The notes beneath the pieces were generated by a model, which saw only the letters and a program-made list of their open reading frames with translations, did not search any database and was not told the DNA's origin. From assembly GCA_041691775.1 (NCBI GenBank), contig JBEPUB010000001.1, positions 62,001-126,000 of the forward strand: a stretch of 64,000 nucleotides of DNA. The letters run 5' to 3'. Both the position numbers and the translations under genes were made by a program. Origin of the DNA: Fen-1247 sp041691775 (GTDB taxonomy: Bacteria; Gemmatimonadota; Gemmatimonadetes; Gemmatimonadales; Gemmatimonadaceae). Each line of letters starts with the position of its first letter. The first letter of the stretch is position 1. This document shows, piece after piece, positions 25,164 to 34,319 of this stretch.

Positions 25164-26522
25164 ATGACCGAACGTGTAGTCCGCGTCGCAAGCGGACAGG
25201 GATTCTGGGGCGACTCGCTCGACGCGCCTCGCCAACAAGTCGAGAATGGACCTGTCGACTATCTGATGCTCGACTATCTGGCCGAGGTCACGATGTCGAT
25301 TCTGCAGAAGCAGAAGGAGCGCGATCCCGCAATGGGGTACGCTCGCGACTTTGTCGGTGCGATGGATTCGGTACTGGATGCAGTGACCGATCGTGGTGTG
25401 CGCGTGATTGCCAATGCTGGCGGCGTGAATCCGCCCGCGTGCGCCACGGCGATTCAGGGCGTCGCGAAGAAACGTGGCAAGTCGCTTCGCATTGGCGTAG
25501 TAACGGGCGACGATCTGTTACCGCGACTGAGCGAGTTGGTTGACGCCGGCCACGTGCTCGCGCACATGGAAACGGGAGAGCCACTTGAAACAGTTCGCGA
25601 TCGGGTGCTTTCCGCCAATGCGTACATCGGATCCAAGCCGATAGTCGAGGCGTTGACGCGCGGTGCACAGGTCGTGATCACCGGCCGCTCTACGGATACC
25701 GCGCTGACCATGGCGCCGATCCGGTTCGAGTATGGATGGTCTGACACTGACTATGACCGGCTGGCGGCTGGAATCGTCGCGGGTCACATCATTGAGTGCG
25801 GGGCGCAGTGTTCCGGTGGAAACTGTCTTTACGATTGGCGCAATATCCCCGATCTTGGCAACGTTGGATATCCGATTGCGGACGCCTACGAGGATGGCAG
25901 CTTTGTAATAACGAAGCATCCAGGTACCGGTGGTCGCGTTTCGGTGCACACGGTGTCGGAGCAGCTTGTGTACGAGATGGGCGATCCGCACGCGTACATC
26001 ACCCCGGACGTGATAGCCGACTTTACTAGCATTCGTATTGAGGATGCGGGACCGGATCGCGTGCGCGTGTACGGGATCAAGGGAGCAGCGCCGACCGACA
26101 AGCTCAAGGTGTCAATCGCGTATCGTGCCGGCTTCAAGGCGGTCGGTACGCTGGTTTACTCGTGGCCCGATGCGCTTGAGAAGGCGCAATTGGCTGATAG
26201 GATCCTGCGCGAGCGTCTTGATCGCTTGGGGCTGAGCTTCGACGAGATCCTCACCGAGTTCGTGGGAGTGTCGGCGACGCACGGTAAGCTCGCGGGTGAT
26301 TCAGGCGCCAATGCGCCCGAAGTTCAGCTGCGAGTTGGTGTTCGGTCAGACGATCGCGCCGCCGTCGAGCGCTTCACGCGCGAGATTGCGCCACTCGTGT
26401 TGAACGGGCCGCCAAGCGTCACTGGTTTTGCCGGCGGTCGCCCGAAGGTCGAGGAAATAGTAGCTTACTGGCCAGCGTTGATCGACAAGACAGTTGTGCA
26501 GACTCACGTGGAGATGGTCTGA
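25164..26522 (+). CDS. AtuA-like protein (DUF1446), N-terminal part as separate subunit
   Basis: 452 residues of the AtuA family named after acyclic terpene utilisation in Pseudomonas; its biochemical role is not established. Recognisable family segments: VRVASGQGFWGDS, DYLMLDYLAEVTMSIL, VIANAGGVNPPACA, VVITGRSTDTALTMAP, AGHIIECGAQCSGGN and VGYPIADAYEDG. No signal or membrane segment. The ATG at 25164 is chosen; an earlier in-frame ATG at 25122 lies inside the carboxylase gene. In longer AtuA proteins the next gene's domain is fused at the C-terminus; here it is split off with a one-base overlap. Confidence 0.88.
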   Translation: MTERVVRVASGQGFWGDSLDAPRQQVENGPVDYLMLDYLAEVTMSILQKQKERDPAMGYARDFVGAMDSVLDAVTDRGVRVIANAGGVNPPACATAIQGVAKKRGKSLRIGVVTGDDLLPRLSELVDAGHVLAHMETGEPLETVRDRVLSANAYIGSKPIVEALTRGAQVVITGRSTDTALTMAPIRFEYGWSDTDYDRLAAGIVAGHIIECGAQCSGGNCLYDWRNIPDLGNVGYPIADAYEDGSFVITKHPGTGGRVSVHTVSEQLVYEMGDPHAYITPDVIADFTSIRIEDAGPDRVRVYGIKGAAPTDKLKVSIAYRAGFKAVGTLVYSWPDALEKAQLADRILRERLDRLGLSFDEILTEFVGVSATHGKLAGDSGANAPEVQLRVGVRSDDRAAVERFTREIAPLVLNGPPSVTGFAGGRPKVEEIVAYWPALIDKTVVQTHVEMV

Positions 26523-26872
26523 TGAAAGTTCGCTTGCTCGATATTGCGCACGCGCGCTCCGGTGACAAGGGCGACACCGCAAATGTTGGAGTGATCGCCA
26601 TACGCCCTGAATGGTTTCCGCTCATCAATCGGGAGCTGACCAAGGCTCGGGTTACGCAACACTTCGCGGGAATGATCAACGGTGACGTCGATCGTTTCGA
26701 GCTTCCGAATCTCAACGCGCTCAACTTCCTTCTCCACGGTGCGCTCGGTGGTGGCGGCACGCTGTCGCTCAAGACCGACGCCCAGGGGAAGGTGTACTCC
26801 ACCGCGTTGCTCCGAATGGTCCTGGACGTGCCTGACGACGAAGCGAAGAGACTGGGACTTCCACCCGCATGA
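26522..26872 (+). CDS. AtuA C-terminal ferredoxin-like-fold domain, separate subunit
   Basis: 116 residues matching the C-terminal domain of AtuA-type proteins: LLDIAHARSGDKGDTANVGVIA at the start (shown as parts LLDIAHARSGDKGD and TANVGVIA), NFLLHGALGGGGTLSLKTDAQGK (parts NFLLHGALGGGG and LKTDAQGK) near the end. Its ATG overlaps the stop of the AtuA N-terminal gene by one base, so the two products very probably form one complex. It then overlaps the hydratase gene by 4 bases. Function unknown. Confidence 0.86.
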   Translation: MKVRLLDIAHARSGDKGDTANVGVIAIRPEWFPLINRELTKARVTQHFAGMINGDVDRFELPNLNALNFLLHGALGGGGTLSLKTDAQGKVYSTALLRMVLDVPDDEAKRLGLPPA

Positions 26873-27627
26873 ACCGCATTCGCGTCGAGTCTGACGGCCC
26901 TCTGGCGCGCATTACGCTGGCGCGCCCGGAGAAGCGTAACGCGCTGGATCACGACACGACGCACGAGCTGCTGCAGGCCTTTACGTCGTGCGCGCAGCAC
27001 ACTGGTACGCGAGTAGTGTTGCTTGTCGCCGACGGCGCGGATTTCTGCGCCGGCGCCGATCTTACTGCGCTCGCCGGCATGCTCGACGCAAAGCCTGAAG
27101 AACACTACGCCGACGCGGAAGCGCTTGGTCGCGTATTCATTGCGATGCGCGAGATGCCAAAGCCGGTCATCGCCGCTGTGCGCGGCAGAGCACTCGCTGG
27201 CGGTGCCGGACTCGCAACTGCCGCGGACATCGTACTCGCACATGAGGCCTCGCAATTCGGATACCCCGAGGTGCTCGTCGGATTCGTTCCCGCCATGGTC
27301 ATGACAATGCTTCGGCGTTCGGTCGGAGAAAAGCGGGCCTACGATCTCGTCGCCACCGGGCGGCGCATCTCGGCCGACGAGGCGCTAGAAATCGGCCTCG
27401 TGAGCAGGGTTTTGCGCGGTGACGACTTCATGTCGCAGGTCGAAAAGATCGCGCTCGAAGTGGCCGAGTCATCGGCCAGTGCGCAGGCACTCACAAAGAC
27501 TCTTTTCTACCAGTTGGACGGCCTGGACTTTCGGGAAGGGGTCTTGGCCGGCGCTCGCACAAACGTGGCGGCGCGCACGACTGAAGATTTTCGCAATGGC
27601 GTGCTCCGTTTCACCAATCCGAAATGA
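26869..27627 (+). CDS. enoyl-CoA hydratase/isomerase family protein, LiuC/AtuE-like
   Basis: 252 residues, crotonase fold. Oxyanion-hole segments GADFCAGADLTAL and GRALAGGAGLATAADIVLA; then ASQFGYPEVLVGFVPAMV. Of the two catalytic glutamates of classic hydratases only the one in YPEV is present; the other position (GCE in rat mitochondrial hydratase) is Gly. This pattern, plus the EV.xGFVPA run, resembles methylglutaconyl-CoA hydratases. In context it may hydrate the product of the neighbouring carboxylase. Exact substrate unknown. Confidence 0.88.
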   Translation: MNRIRVESDGPLARITLARPEKRNALDHDTTHELLQAFTSCAQHTGTRVVLLVADGADFCAGADLTALAGMLDAKPEEHYADAEALGRVFIAMREMPKPVIAAVRGRALAGGAGLATAADIVLAHEASQFGYPEVLVGFVPAMVMTMLRRSVGEKRAYDLVATGRRISADEALEIGLVSRVLRGDDFMSQVEKIALEVAESSASAQALTKTLFYQLDGLDFREGVLAGARTNVAARTTEDFRNGVLRFTNPK

Positions 27628-27779
27628 GACGCATCGACGCATTCAAGGTTGGACTGGCGCTCTGCGCTGTTGCTCTGTTTGGCTGGTCCATACGTACCGA
27701 CGTGCAGGAGTACAGATGGGCGGCGCTGGCCTGTCTCCTGGCTGCGTTCCTCATCCGTTTCATCCGCCCGAGAGCATAA
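27624..27779 (+). CDS. small two-helix membrane protein
   Basis: A 51-residue reading frame starting at an ATG that overlaps the hydratase stop (ATGA) and ending with TAA 13 bases before the U32 peptidase gene. It opens MRRIDAFKVGLALCAVALFG and has a second hydrophobic stretch AALACLLAAFLIRFI near the end, with basic residues flanking both, so a two-pass membrane protein. The overlap architecture is that of a real operon member. No family recognised. Confidence 0.65.
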   Translation: MRRIDAFKVGLALCAVALFGWSIRTDVQEYRWAALACLLAAFLIRFIRPRA

Positions 27780-27792
27780 TTAGATTCCGAGG

Positions 27793-30285
27793 GTGAGCCG
27801 CACCCGAAACATCCCCGAACTCCTCTCGCCCGCTGGCTCCCTGGACGCTGTCCGGGCGGCAGTCGCGAACGGTGCCGACGCCGTGTATCTGGGCGCGGAG
27901 AAGTTCAATGCTCGTGACGAAGGGGCTCAGCTCTCCCTCGACGAGCTGGAGACGGCCTGCGCGCTCGCACATTCGCGTGGGGTCCGGATCTATCTCACGC
28001 TGAACACGCTGGTGAAGCCGGGCGAGTTACAGGAGGCGCTCGAGTTTCTGGGCCAAGCGATAGATCGGGGCATCGACGCGGCGATCGTACAGGACCTTGG
28101 GCTCGTCACGCTGATCAATCGTGTATATCCCGGGTTCGAGATACACGGCTCTACCCAGATGACGGTGCACGACGAGTCTGGCGCCCGGCTGATGCGCGAG
28201 CTGGGTATCGACCGTGTCGTTCTGGCAAGAGAGAACAGCCTCGAAGACATTCGTGCGATCCACGCTGCGGTACCGGACCTTGGGCTGGAATCGTTCGTAC
28301 ACGGTGCGCTGTGCATCGCGTATAGCGGCCAGTGCTACATGTCTGGGATGATCTCCGAGCGCAGCGCGAATCGCGGCTCCTGCGCCCAGTCGTGCCGCAA
28401 GGATTACACGCTTAACGACGCCGCCACCGGCGAGACGCTGGACTCGGGTTTCCTTATCTCTGCGAAAGACCTCGGCGCTTACGACTCGCTGGCAGACATT
28501 GCCGACGCAGGTGTTGGCTGCCTCAAGATCGAGGGTCGCAAGAAGCGGCCCGAATACGTAGCCACTGTAACGCGGGGCTATCGCGACTTCCTCACCCGCG
28601 TTGGTGAAGGTGACCGCACGCCGCCCGCGACCGAAGAAGTGCAGGATCTGGTCCAGATTTTCAGCCGCGGATTCACACCCGGCATGTACCACGGGCGAGC
28701 GGGAAGGGATTACGTAACTCGCGAACATCCAGACAATCGGGGAGTTGTACTCGGTACTGTAGCGGAAGTCACTGGACGCGAAGTAATCGTCGATGTGTCG
28801 GCACGAATCCAAATTGGCGATGGCGTTGCATTTGAGGGAACGCGCGACATCGAGACGACCGGCGCAAGCGTGACAGCTGTGCGCACGCTGCGCGAAGTCA
28901 ATGGAGAGTTCCGGCAGGCTCTCACGTTGCGAGCGCGTGCGCACGTTGGCGCTATCGTTGTTCGTAGCTCCGACGCTACGCTTCTCGCGCGCGCCCGTGA
29001 GAGTTTTGCCAGAGTCGAGCTAGCGCCTGCTCGTAAACAGCCCGTCGATGTTTCAGCGTTTGGAAGCGCCGGATCGCCCCTCAAACTCCTGTTCAAGTCT
29101 GCGTTTGGAGAAGTAGTCGTTAGAAGCGAAGTGGCGCTCGCACCAGCGTCCAAGCGGGCACTCGATGTGGCTCAGCTTCGAGATCAGCTCGGTCGGCTCG
29201 GCGAGACTGAATTCGTGCTTCGTGACGTTGACGCCAATGGACTCGCGACCGGGCAGTTTCTTCCGCTGAGCGTTCTCAATCACATGCGACAGAGCGCGAT
29301 CGCAGATCTGGAGCAGCGCGCCCAGTGGGAGCATGCATCGCGAATTGGTGAGCGTGCCGATCAGATTTCCCTTGCGATCGCGGCTGTTGTTGTACCGACC
29401 GTTACACCGGCCGTTGCCTCTTCATCTCAGCCGACGCTGACGGCTCAGGTCTATGATATCGCGGATGCGCGTGCCGCAGCCGCAGCCGGCGCGACTGAAG
29501 TCGTTCTCGATCCATTCCTCCGCCATCCAACGCCGCCTGTTGCGCGTGTCCGCGCGCTAGCGACCGATCTTGAAGCGATGGGCGTGACCTTTCGGATTCG
29601 CACGCCCAGCGTTGTGCGCCCGGAAGATCGCAAGGTGGTGGACAAGTGGCTTGCACTCGACTTCCCGATCGTGTCGGGCCACATTGGACTTGCGATCGAG
29701 CTCGCGCAAGCCGGCAGGGACGTGGTGGCCGATTACGCCGTCAACTGTTTCAATCAGCATACGGCGGCTCACCTGTTCAGTCACGCCGTGCGCCGCATAG
29801 TTCCTTCGATCGAGCTGACGACCGACGAGCTTGGGGCTATGGTAGCGCCATGGGATGGGCGGGGATTTGATGTCCTGATTTACGGGCGTCCTGAAGGGAT
29901 GACGATCGAGCACTGCGTGCTGTCGGCTGCCTTCGACCGCGAGCCAACGACGTGCCGCGATCTCTGTGTGCAGAAACACCCGAACGTGTCGCTTACGGAT
30001 CCGGCCGGCTACACCTTTGCCGTCGCGACTGATAGCGCCTGCCGCAACAGGCTGCTTCACTCGCGTCCAATAGAGGGCTCCGAGTATGTGCCGCGGTTGT
30101 GGGGGATGGGGATTCGTTCGTTCAACGTAGTGTTCAACGTCCCTGGTGACGCTGTCGCCGAGATCGTTCGCGGGTATCGGACGATGATCGACTCGCTTGC
30201 TGGCGGTGAGGATGCGCGATATGGGCCCGTCAGGGCACTCGTTGGGCCGGCGTTCACCCGCGGACACTTCACGCGGGCAGTCTGA
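27793..30285 (+). CDS. U32 family peptidase / RNA hydroxylation protein, RlhA-like
   Basis: 830 residues. N-terminal U32 domain: PELLSPAGSLDAVRAAVANGADAVYLG (parts PELLSPAGSL and NGADAVYLG), STQMTVHD, ESFVHGALCIAYSGQCYMSG and RGSCAQSCRKDY; the cysteines here are those conserved in the family and probably bind an Fe-S cluster. Further Cys in MTIEHCVLSA, PTTCRDLC and ATDSACRNRLLH complete the long-form architecture. E. coli RlhA (23S rRNA C2501 hydroxylation) and TrhP are U32 members; the long form with a beta-barrel middle region fits RlhA best. GTG start at 27793. Confidence 0.85.
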   Translation: MSRTRNIPELLSPAGSLDAVRAAVANGADAVYLGAEKFNARDEGAQLSLDELETACALAHSRGVRIYLTLNTLVKPGELQEALEFLGQAIDRGIDAAIVQDLGLVTLINRVYPGFEIHGSTQMTVHDESGARLMRELGIDRVVLARENSLEDIRAIHAAVPDLGLESFVHGALCIAYSGQCYMSGMISERSANRGSCAQSCRKDYTLNDAATGETLDSGFLISAKDLGAYDSLADIADAGVGCLKIEGRKKRPEYVATVTRGYRDFLTRVGEGDRTPPATEEVQDLVQIFSRGFTPGMYHGRAGRDYVTREHPDNRGVVLGTVAEVTGREVIVDVSARIQIGDGVAFEGTRDIETTGASVTAVRTLREVNGEFRQALTLRARAHVGAIVVRSSDATLLARARESFARVELAPARKQPVDVSAFGSAGSPLKLLFKSAFGEVVVRSEVALAPASKRALDVAQLRDQLGRLGETEFVLRDVDANGLATGQFLPLSVLNHMRQSAIADLEQRAQWEHASRIGERADQISLAIAAVVVPTVTPAVASSSQPTLTAQVYDIADARAAAAAGATEVVLDPFLRHPTPPVARVRALATDLEAMGVTFRIRTPSVVRPEDRKVVDKWLALDFPIVSGHIGLAIELAQAGRDVVADYAVNCFNQHTAAHLFSHAVRRIVPSIELTTDELGAMVAPWDGRGFDVLIYGRPEGMTIEHCVLSAAFDREPTTCRDLCVQKHPNVSLTDPAGYTFAVATDSACRNRLLHSRPIEGSEYVPRLWGMGIRSFNVVFNVPGDAVAEIVRGYRTMIDSLAGGEDARYGPVRALVGPAFTRGHFTRAV

Positions 30286-30370
30286 TCGACGGACGACCTA
30301 CGCGCACGATCGATTGCATACGTGTAGCATCGATGTGTTCGCCCTGACTTCGCCGTTGAATCATTCGAGT

Positions 30371-32440
30371 ATGACAACCCCAACTCTCGAGGATGCCCGC
30401 GCGACGCTGAGTGCGGCGTTCGGCTATCCCGCCTTTCGTGCTGGCCAGGAGATCGCCGTTGAATCCGTGCTCCAGGGACGCGACACGCTGGTGATCCTTC
30501 CGACCGGAGGTGGCAAGTCGTTGTGCTATCAGGTGCCGGCGCTGCTGCTGCCAGGACTCACCGTTGTCGTATCGCCCCTGATCTCTCTTATGAAGGATCA
30601 GGTGGATGCGCTCGAGGCCAAGGGGATAGCCGCGGCGTTCATCAACAGTACGCTGACAAACGGACAGGTATCCGATCGCATGGCCCGGGCCGCGCGCGGC
30701 GACATCAAGATGCTGTACATGGCGCCGGAGCGCTTTGACGCGGGGAGCACGGCGGAGCAGCTTCGCCGCGCCGGAGTATCATTGCTCGCAATTGACGAGG
30801 CTCACTGCATAAGCCAGTGGGGCCACGATTTCCGCCCAAGCTACTTGCGGATGCGGGCGGTGCGCGAAGCGCTGGGTGATCCACCGACAATCGCACTGAC
30901 TGCGACCGCGACTCCGACAGTCAGGCGCGACATCGCGCGCCAGCTCGCGCTGCGCGATCCAAAAGTCGTGATCACGGGCTTCGATCGCACCAACCTGAGC
31001 TATTCCGTTGTACCGGCTCGTAACGATGCTGGCAAGGACGAGCTGCTCGTACAGGTGCTGAGCGACCGTCCCGGACTCACCGTCGTTTATGCCGCGACGC
31101 GTCGCTCCGTTGAGCGCATCGCAGCAATGCTTCAGCGCGAAGGAATATCTGCCGCCGCGTATCACGCCGGACTGGACGACGAGAATCGTCACGAAGTGCA
31201 GGAGGCGTTCATGACCGAACGCGTGCGGGTGATCGTAGCGACGAACGCGTTCGGAATGGGAATCGACAAGGCGAATGTCCGCGCTGTTGTTCATCACTCG
31301 ATGCCCGGCACGCTCGAGGCGTACTATCAAGAAGCAGGGCGAGCCGGCCGCGATGGGCTGCCATCCGACGCGATCCTTTTGCACGCGTTTCAGGACCGTT
31401 TCACACACGAGTATTTCATCAAGGGTTCGTATCCTGAGCGAGAGCTCGTCACGCGTGTTTATGCAACACTGCAAAAACGTGCGGATCGCGCAGCGACCGT
31501 GGCAGAGTCCCCCGAAGAGCTCGCAGGTGCGGTACCGGGAAAGGCAAGCGCACGCGATATCGAGAGTGCTGTTCGGGTACTCGAACAAGCGGGTGCAGTT
31601 GTCAAGGCGCAGGAATCCGCGTCGCTCGTGCGCGTTCGCTTGCTGGCAACATCGGAACGAATCAAGCGCGAGCTTTCCAACGACGATGATGCCATAGCGC
31701 TCGGCGTTCTCCGGGCTTTATGGCGAGCGGCCGGCGCTGGCTTGAGCGACGGCGCGATTATCGATGTCGCATCGCTTCCATCCGGGCTTGGCGCACCGGC
31801 GGAGATCCAGGACACGCTTCAGGCGCTGGAAGGGCGACAGTTCATCACTGCTCAACGGCTTGGCGGCGGAATCACATTGGCTTCGCCCACCCGCGACCTC
31901 GAGAGCTTCCAGGTCGATTGGACGTCGCTGGATCGCCGGCGCGAAGCCGAGCTTGAGAAGCTCGAAGCAGTTCAAAGGTACGCGTATGCAAGGAGTTGCA
32001 GGCGCGCATTCGTTCTGAAATATTTCGGAGATCCTGCAGCTGGAAATAGCTGTTCTGGCTGCGACAACTGTCAGGGCACTGCGGCACCGCGCCCCGCTAA
32101 GGCGGAGCCAGCTAAACGGACTCGGAAGCCAGCTCGCTCCAGTGCCAGCCCGGCGCCGAAACCATTCTCGACGACGGCGGATGCCGCACGCGACGCCGCC
32201 GATGACTTACCGGCGGCCGCACGCGAGCTTTTCGACCGTCTGCGCGTTTTGAGGCGAGAAATTGCGCGAGAGCACGAGGTACCACCCTATATTGTGTTCG
32301 ACGACAAGACGCTCAGGCAGATAGCCGTTCACCGTCCGCGAACCCTCGCCGCGTTCGGCGACCTTCGCGGCATCGGCCCGGTCAAGACCGAGCGGTTCGG
32401 GCCGCGGTTCATAGCTGCGCTCGCAGAAGATCAAGCGTAA
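30371..32440 (+). CDS. recQ: ATP-dependent DNA helicase RecQ
   Basis: 3'-5' DNA helicase in recombination and replication-fork repair. 689 residues from the ATG at 30371. Walker A ILPTGGGKS, the DEAH box (LLAIDEAHCISQWGHDFRP, given as DEAHCISQWG), TATATP, motif V/VI GMGIDKANVR and QEAGRAGRDG. Zinc-binding cysteines lie in SCRRAF and NSCSGCDNC. After a low-complexity Lys/Ala/Pro linker (about residues 575-600) a single HRDC domain closes the protein. An in-frame ATG at 30197 lies inside the U32 gene and was rejected. Confidence 0.95.
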   Translation: MTTPTLEDARATLSAAFGYPAFRAGQEIAVESVLQGRDTLVILPTGGGKSLCYQVPALLLPGLTVVVSPLISLMKDQVDALEAKGIAAAFINSTLTNGQVSDRMARAARGDIKMLYMAPERFDAGSTAEQLRRAGVSLLAIDEAHCISQWGHDFRPSYLRMRAVREALGDPPTIALTATATPTVRRDIARQLALRDPKVVITGFDRTNLSYSVVPARNDAGKDELLVQVLSDRPGLTVVYAATRRSVERIAAMLQREGISAAAYHAGLDDENRHEVQEAFMTERVRVIVATNAFGMGIDKANVRAVVHHSMPGTLEAYYQEAGRAGRDGLPSDAILLHAFQDRFTHEYFIKGSYPERELVTRVYATLQKRADRAATVAESPEELAGAVPGKASARDIESAVRVLEQAGAVVKAQESASLVRVRLLATSERIKRELSNDDDAIALGVLRALWRAAGAGLSDGAIIDVASLPSGLGAPAEIQDTLQALEGRQFITAQRLGGGITLASPTRDLESFQVDWTSLDRRREAELEKLEAVQRYAYARSCRRAFVLKYFGDPAAGNSCSGCDNCQGTAAPRPAKAEPAKRTRKPARSSASPAPKPFSTTADAARDAADDLPAAARELFDRLRVLRREIAREHEVPPYIVFDDKTLRQIAVHRPRTLAAFGDLRGIGPVKTERFGPRFIAALAEDQA

Positions 32441-32452
32441 CCACAACTACAT

Positions 32453-33670
32453 ATGGACGATTCGTTTTACTTCTCCGAACAGAATCTCGCGGTGCGCGAC
32501 ACCGTACGCGGATTCGCTCGCGATCATGTTGCGCCAGTCGCGCCTAAACTCGACGCGGATAGCAAGTTCCTCTGGAACAATGTCAAGCGAATGGGCGAGC
32601 TGGGTCTGCTCGGCGTCCCCTGGGCTGAAGAGCTCGGCGGCGCGGGCCTCGATCTTACATCGTATATCATCGCGATTCACGAGATGGCCAAGGTCGATGC
32701 GTCGCACGCTATAACCATCTCGGCCCATACCACGCTCGGCACGTCGCCGATAGTCAAGTTCGGCAACGACGCTCAACGCAAACGCTACGTTCCGATTCTC
32801 GCCGCCGGCAAGGTCCTCGGCGGCTTTGGTCTGACTGAGCCGAGTGCGGGTAGCGATGCCGGCGGAACGCGCACGCGCGCGGAGAAGCGAGGTGATCGCT
32901 ACATACTCAATGGGTCCAAGATTTTCATCACGCACGGCGGCGTTGGCGAGATCTTTGTTGTTACCGCGGTGACCAATCCGGGCCGTGGCACCAAGGGCAT
33001 CAGCTCCTTCATCCTCACAAAGCCCACCACCGATCTCGAGACCGCTGCAGAGCTGGGAATCGGTCACGACGACTCGCTTCCTGCGATGAAGGGATTCCGG
33101 TCTGGCAAGAAGGAGGACAAGCTCGGCTGGAGATCATCCGATACGCGTGAACTCGTTTTTGAGGATGTCGAAGTGCCAGAGGAAAACCTCCTCGGCAATG
33201 AGGGAGAGGGTTTCACCAACTTCATGCAGACGCTCGACTCGGGACGCATCGGGATTGGCGCGCTGTCGCTCGGAATTGCTGAAGGTGCGTACCAGGAGGC
33301 ACTCAAGTATGCGTCGGTCAGAAAGCAGTTCGGGAAGGCGATAGCAGAATTTCAGGGCATACAGTTCCAGCTTTCTGATATGGCTACCGAGATCGAGGCT
33401 GGACGGCACCTCGTGTTTCACGCAACGTGGTTGGCGCAAAACGGCAAGCCGTTCGGGAAGGAAGCCGCGATGGCGAAGTTATTCTGCTCCGAGCTCGCTA
33501 TGCGGGCGACGACCAAGGCCGTGCAAATCCATGGCGGGTATGGCTACACCAAGGACTATCCGGTGGAGCGCATGATGCGGGACGCCAAGATCTGTGAGAT
33601 CGGAGAAGGAACGTCGGAAATCCAGCGTCTCGTCATTGGTCGACACATCCTTCGGGAACTCGGCGCGTGA
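32453..33670 (+). CDS. acyl-CoA dehydrogenase
   Basis: 405-residue FAD flavoprotein oxidising acyl-CoA to enoyl-CoA. FAD/substrate segment FGLTEPSAGSDAGGTRT, DSGRIGIGALSLGIAEGAYQ (shortened: RIGIGALSLG), VRKQFGKAIAEFQ, QIHGGYGYTKDYPVERMMRDAK (parts QIHGGYGYTKD and VERMMRDAK) and the catalytic glutamate near EIGEGTSEIQR. Style of short-chain or isovaleryl-type enzymes. It stands 12 bases after recQ and is not in the B12/AtuA cluster, but could feed it. Overlaps the methyltransferase gene by 4 bases. Confidence 0.92.
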   Translation: MDDSFYFSEQNLAVRDTVRGFARDHVAPVAPKLDADSKFLWNNVKRMGELGLLGVPWAEELGGAGLDLTSYIIAIHEMAKVDASHAITISAHTTLGTSPIVKFGNDAQRKRYVPILAAGKVLGGFGLTEPSAGSDAGGTRTRAEKRGDRYILNGSKIFITHGGVGEIFVVTAVTNPGRGTKGISSFILTKPTTDLETAAELGIGHDDSLPAMKGFRSGKKEDKLGWRSSDTRELVFEDVEVPEENLLGNEGEGFTNFMQTLDSGRIGIGALSLGIAEGAYQEALKYASVRKQFGKAIAEFQGIQFQLSDMATEIEAGRHLVFHATWLAQNGKPFGKEAAMAKLFCSELAMRATTKAVQIHGGYGYTKDYPVERMMRDAKICEIGEGTSEIQRLVIGRHILRELGA

Positions 33671-34212
33671 CGTTGTCGGAAACCGCCAAGACCGTCCGCA
33701 TTCCGCTCGGATTTGTGCTTGGAATCGCCTATGTGATCTTCGCGCGCCCATCAAGACTGTCGCTGGTACTCGGAGGCGCGATCGCGTTGGTGGGCGTCCT
33801 GGTCCGTGCGTGGGCATCCGGACATATCAGCAAGAACGAGAAGCTGGCGACCAGCGGTCCCTATGCGCACACGCGAAATCCGCTGTACTTCGGCAGCTTT
33901 CTCATAGCCGCTGGATTTGCCGTTGCTGCGCATTGGAGCCTTCTGGTTGCGGTGGTCGCGTTCTTCATGCTCATCTACTATCCGACCATGCAGCGCGAGA
34001 TCTCGAACATCACGGAGCGCTTTCCGGACGCCTATGCCCGGTATGCGACAAATGTCCCGCTTTTCTTCCCGCGCCCGGCACCGTGGCGCGGAGATCCAGA
34101 GTCTACCAACCGGTTCAACCCAGCCCTTTATATGAAGCATGGGGAATGGAAAGCTGGCCTAACTTATGTTCTGGCAATGATTTGGCTGGCATTCCGGACT
34201 CTTCGAACGTAG
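33667..34212 (+). CDS. isoprenylcysteine carboxyl methyltransferase-like membrane protein
   Basis: 181 residues with about four hydrophobic segments. The family's SAM-binding motif is visible as TSGPYAHTRNPLYFGSF followed by a helix and YYPTMQREISNITERF (GPY..TRNPxY and E..xL..F pattern). Prokaryotic ICMT/phospholipid-methyltransferase-like proteins methylate lipids or isoprenoid products; the substrate is unknown here. GTG start overlapping the dehydrogenase stop. Confidence 0.82.
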   Translation: MTLSETAKTVRIPLGFVLGIAYVIFARPSRLSLVLGGAIALVGVLVRAWASGHISKNEKLATSGPYAHTRNPLYFGSFLIAAGFAVAAHWSLLVAVVAFFMLIYYPTMQREISNITERFPDAYARYATNVPLFFPRPAPWRGDPESTNRFNPALYMKHGEWKAGLTYVLAMIWLAFRTLRT

Positions 34213-34319
34213 CTTTATAGATGTTGGCGCCGTGTATTTCGGCGCCCCAGTCTATTTCTCTTTTGGACTGCGCAGAGGTTGGGACCCTGTAACACGATCC
34301 CGGACCCGCGCGGGCTACA

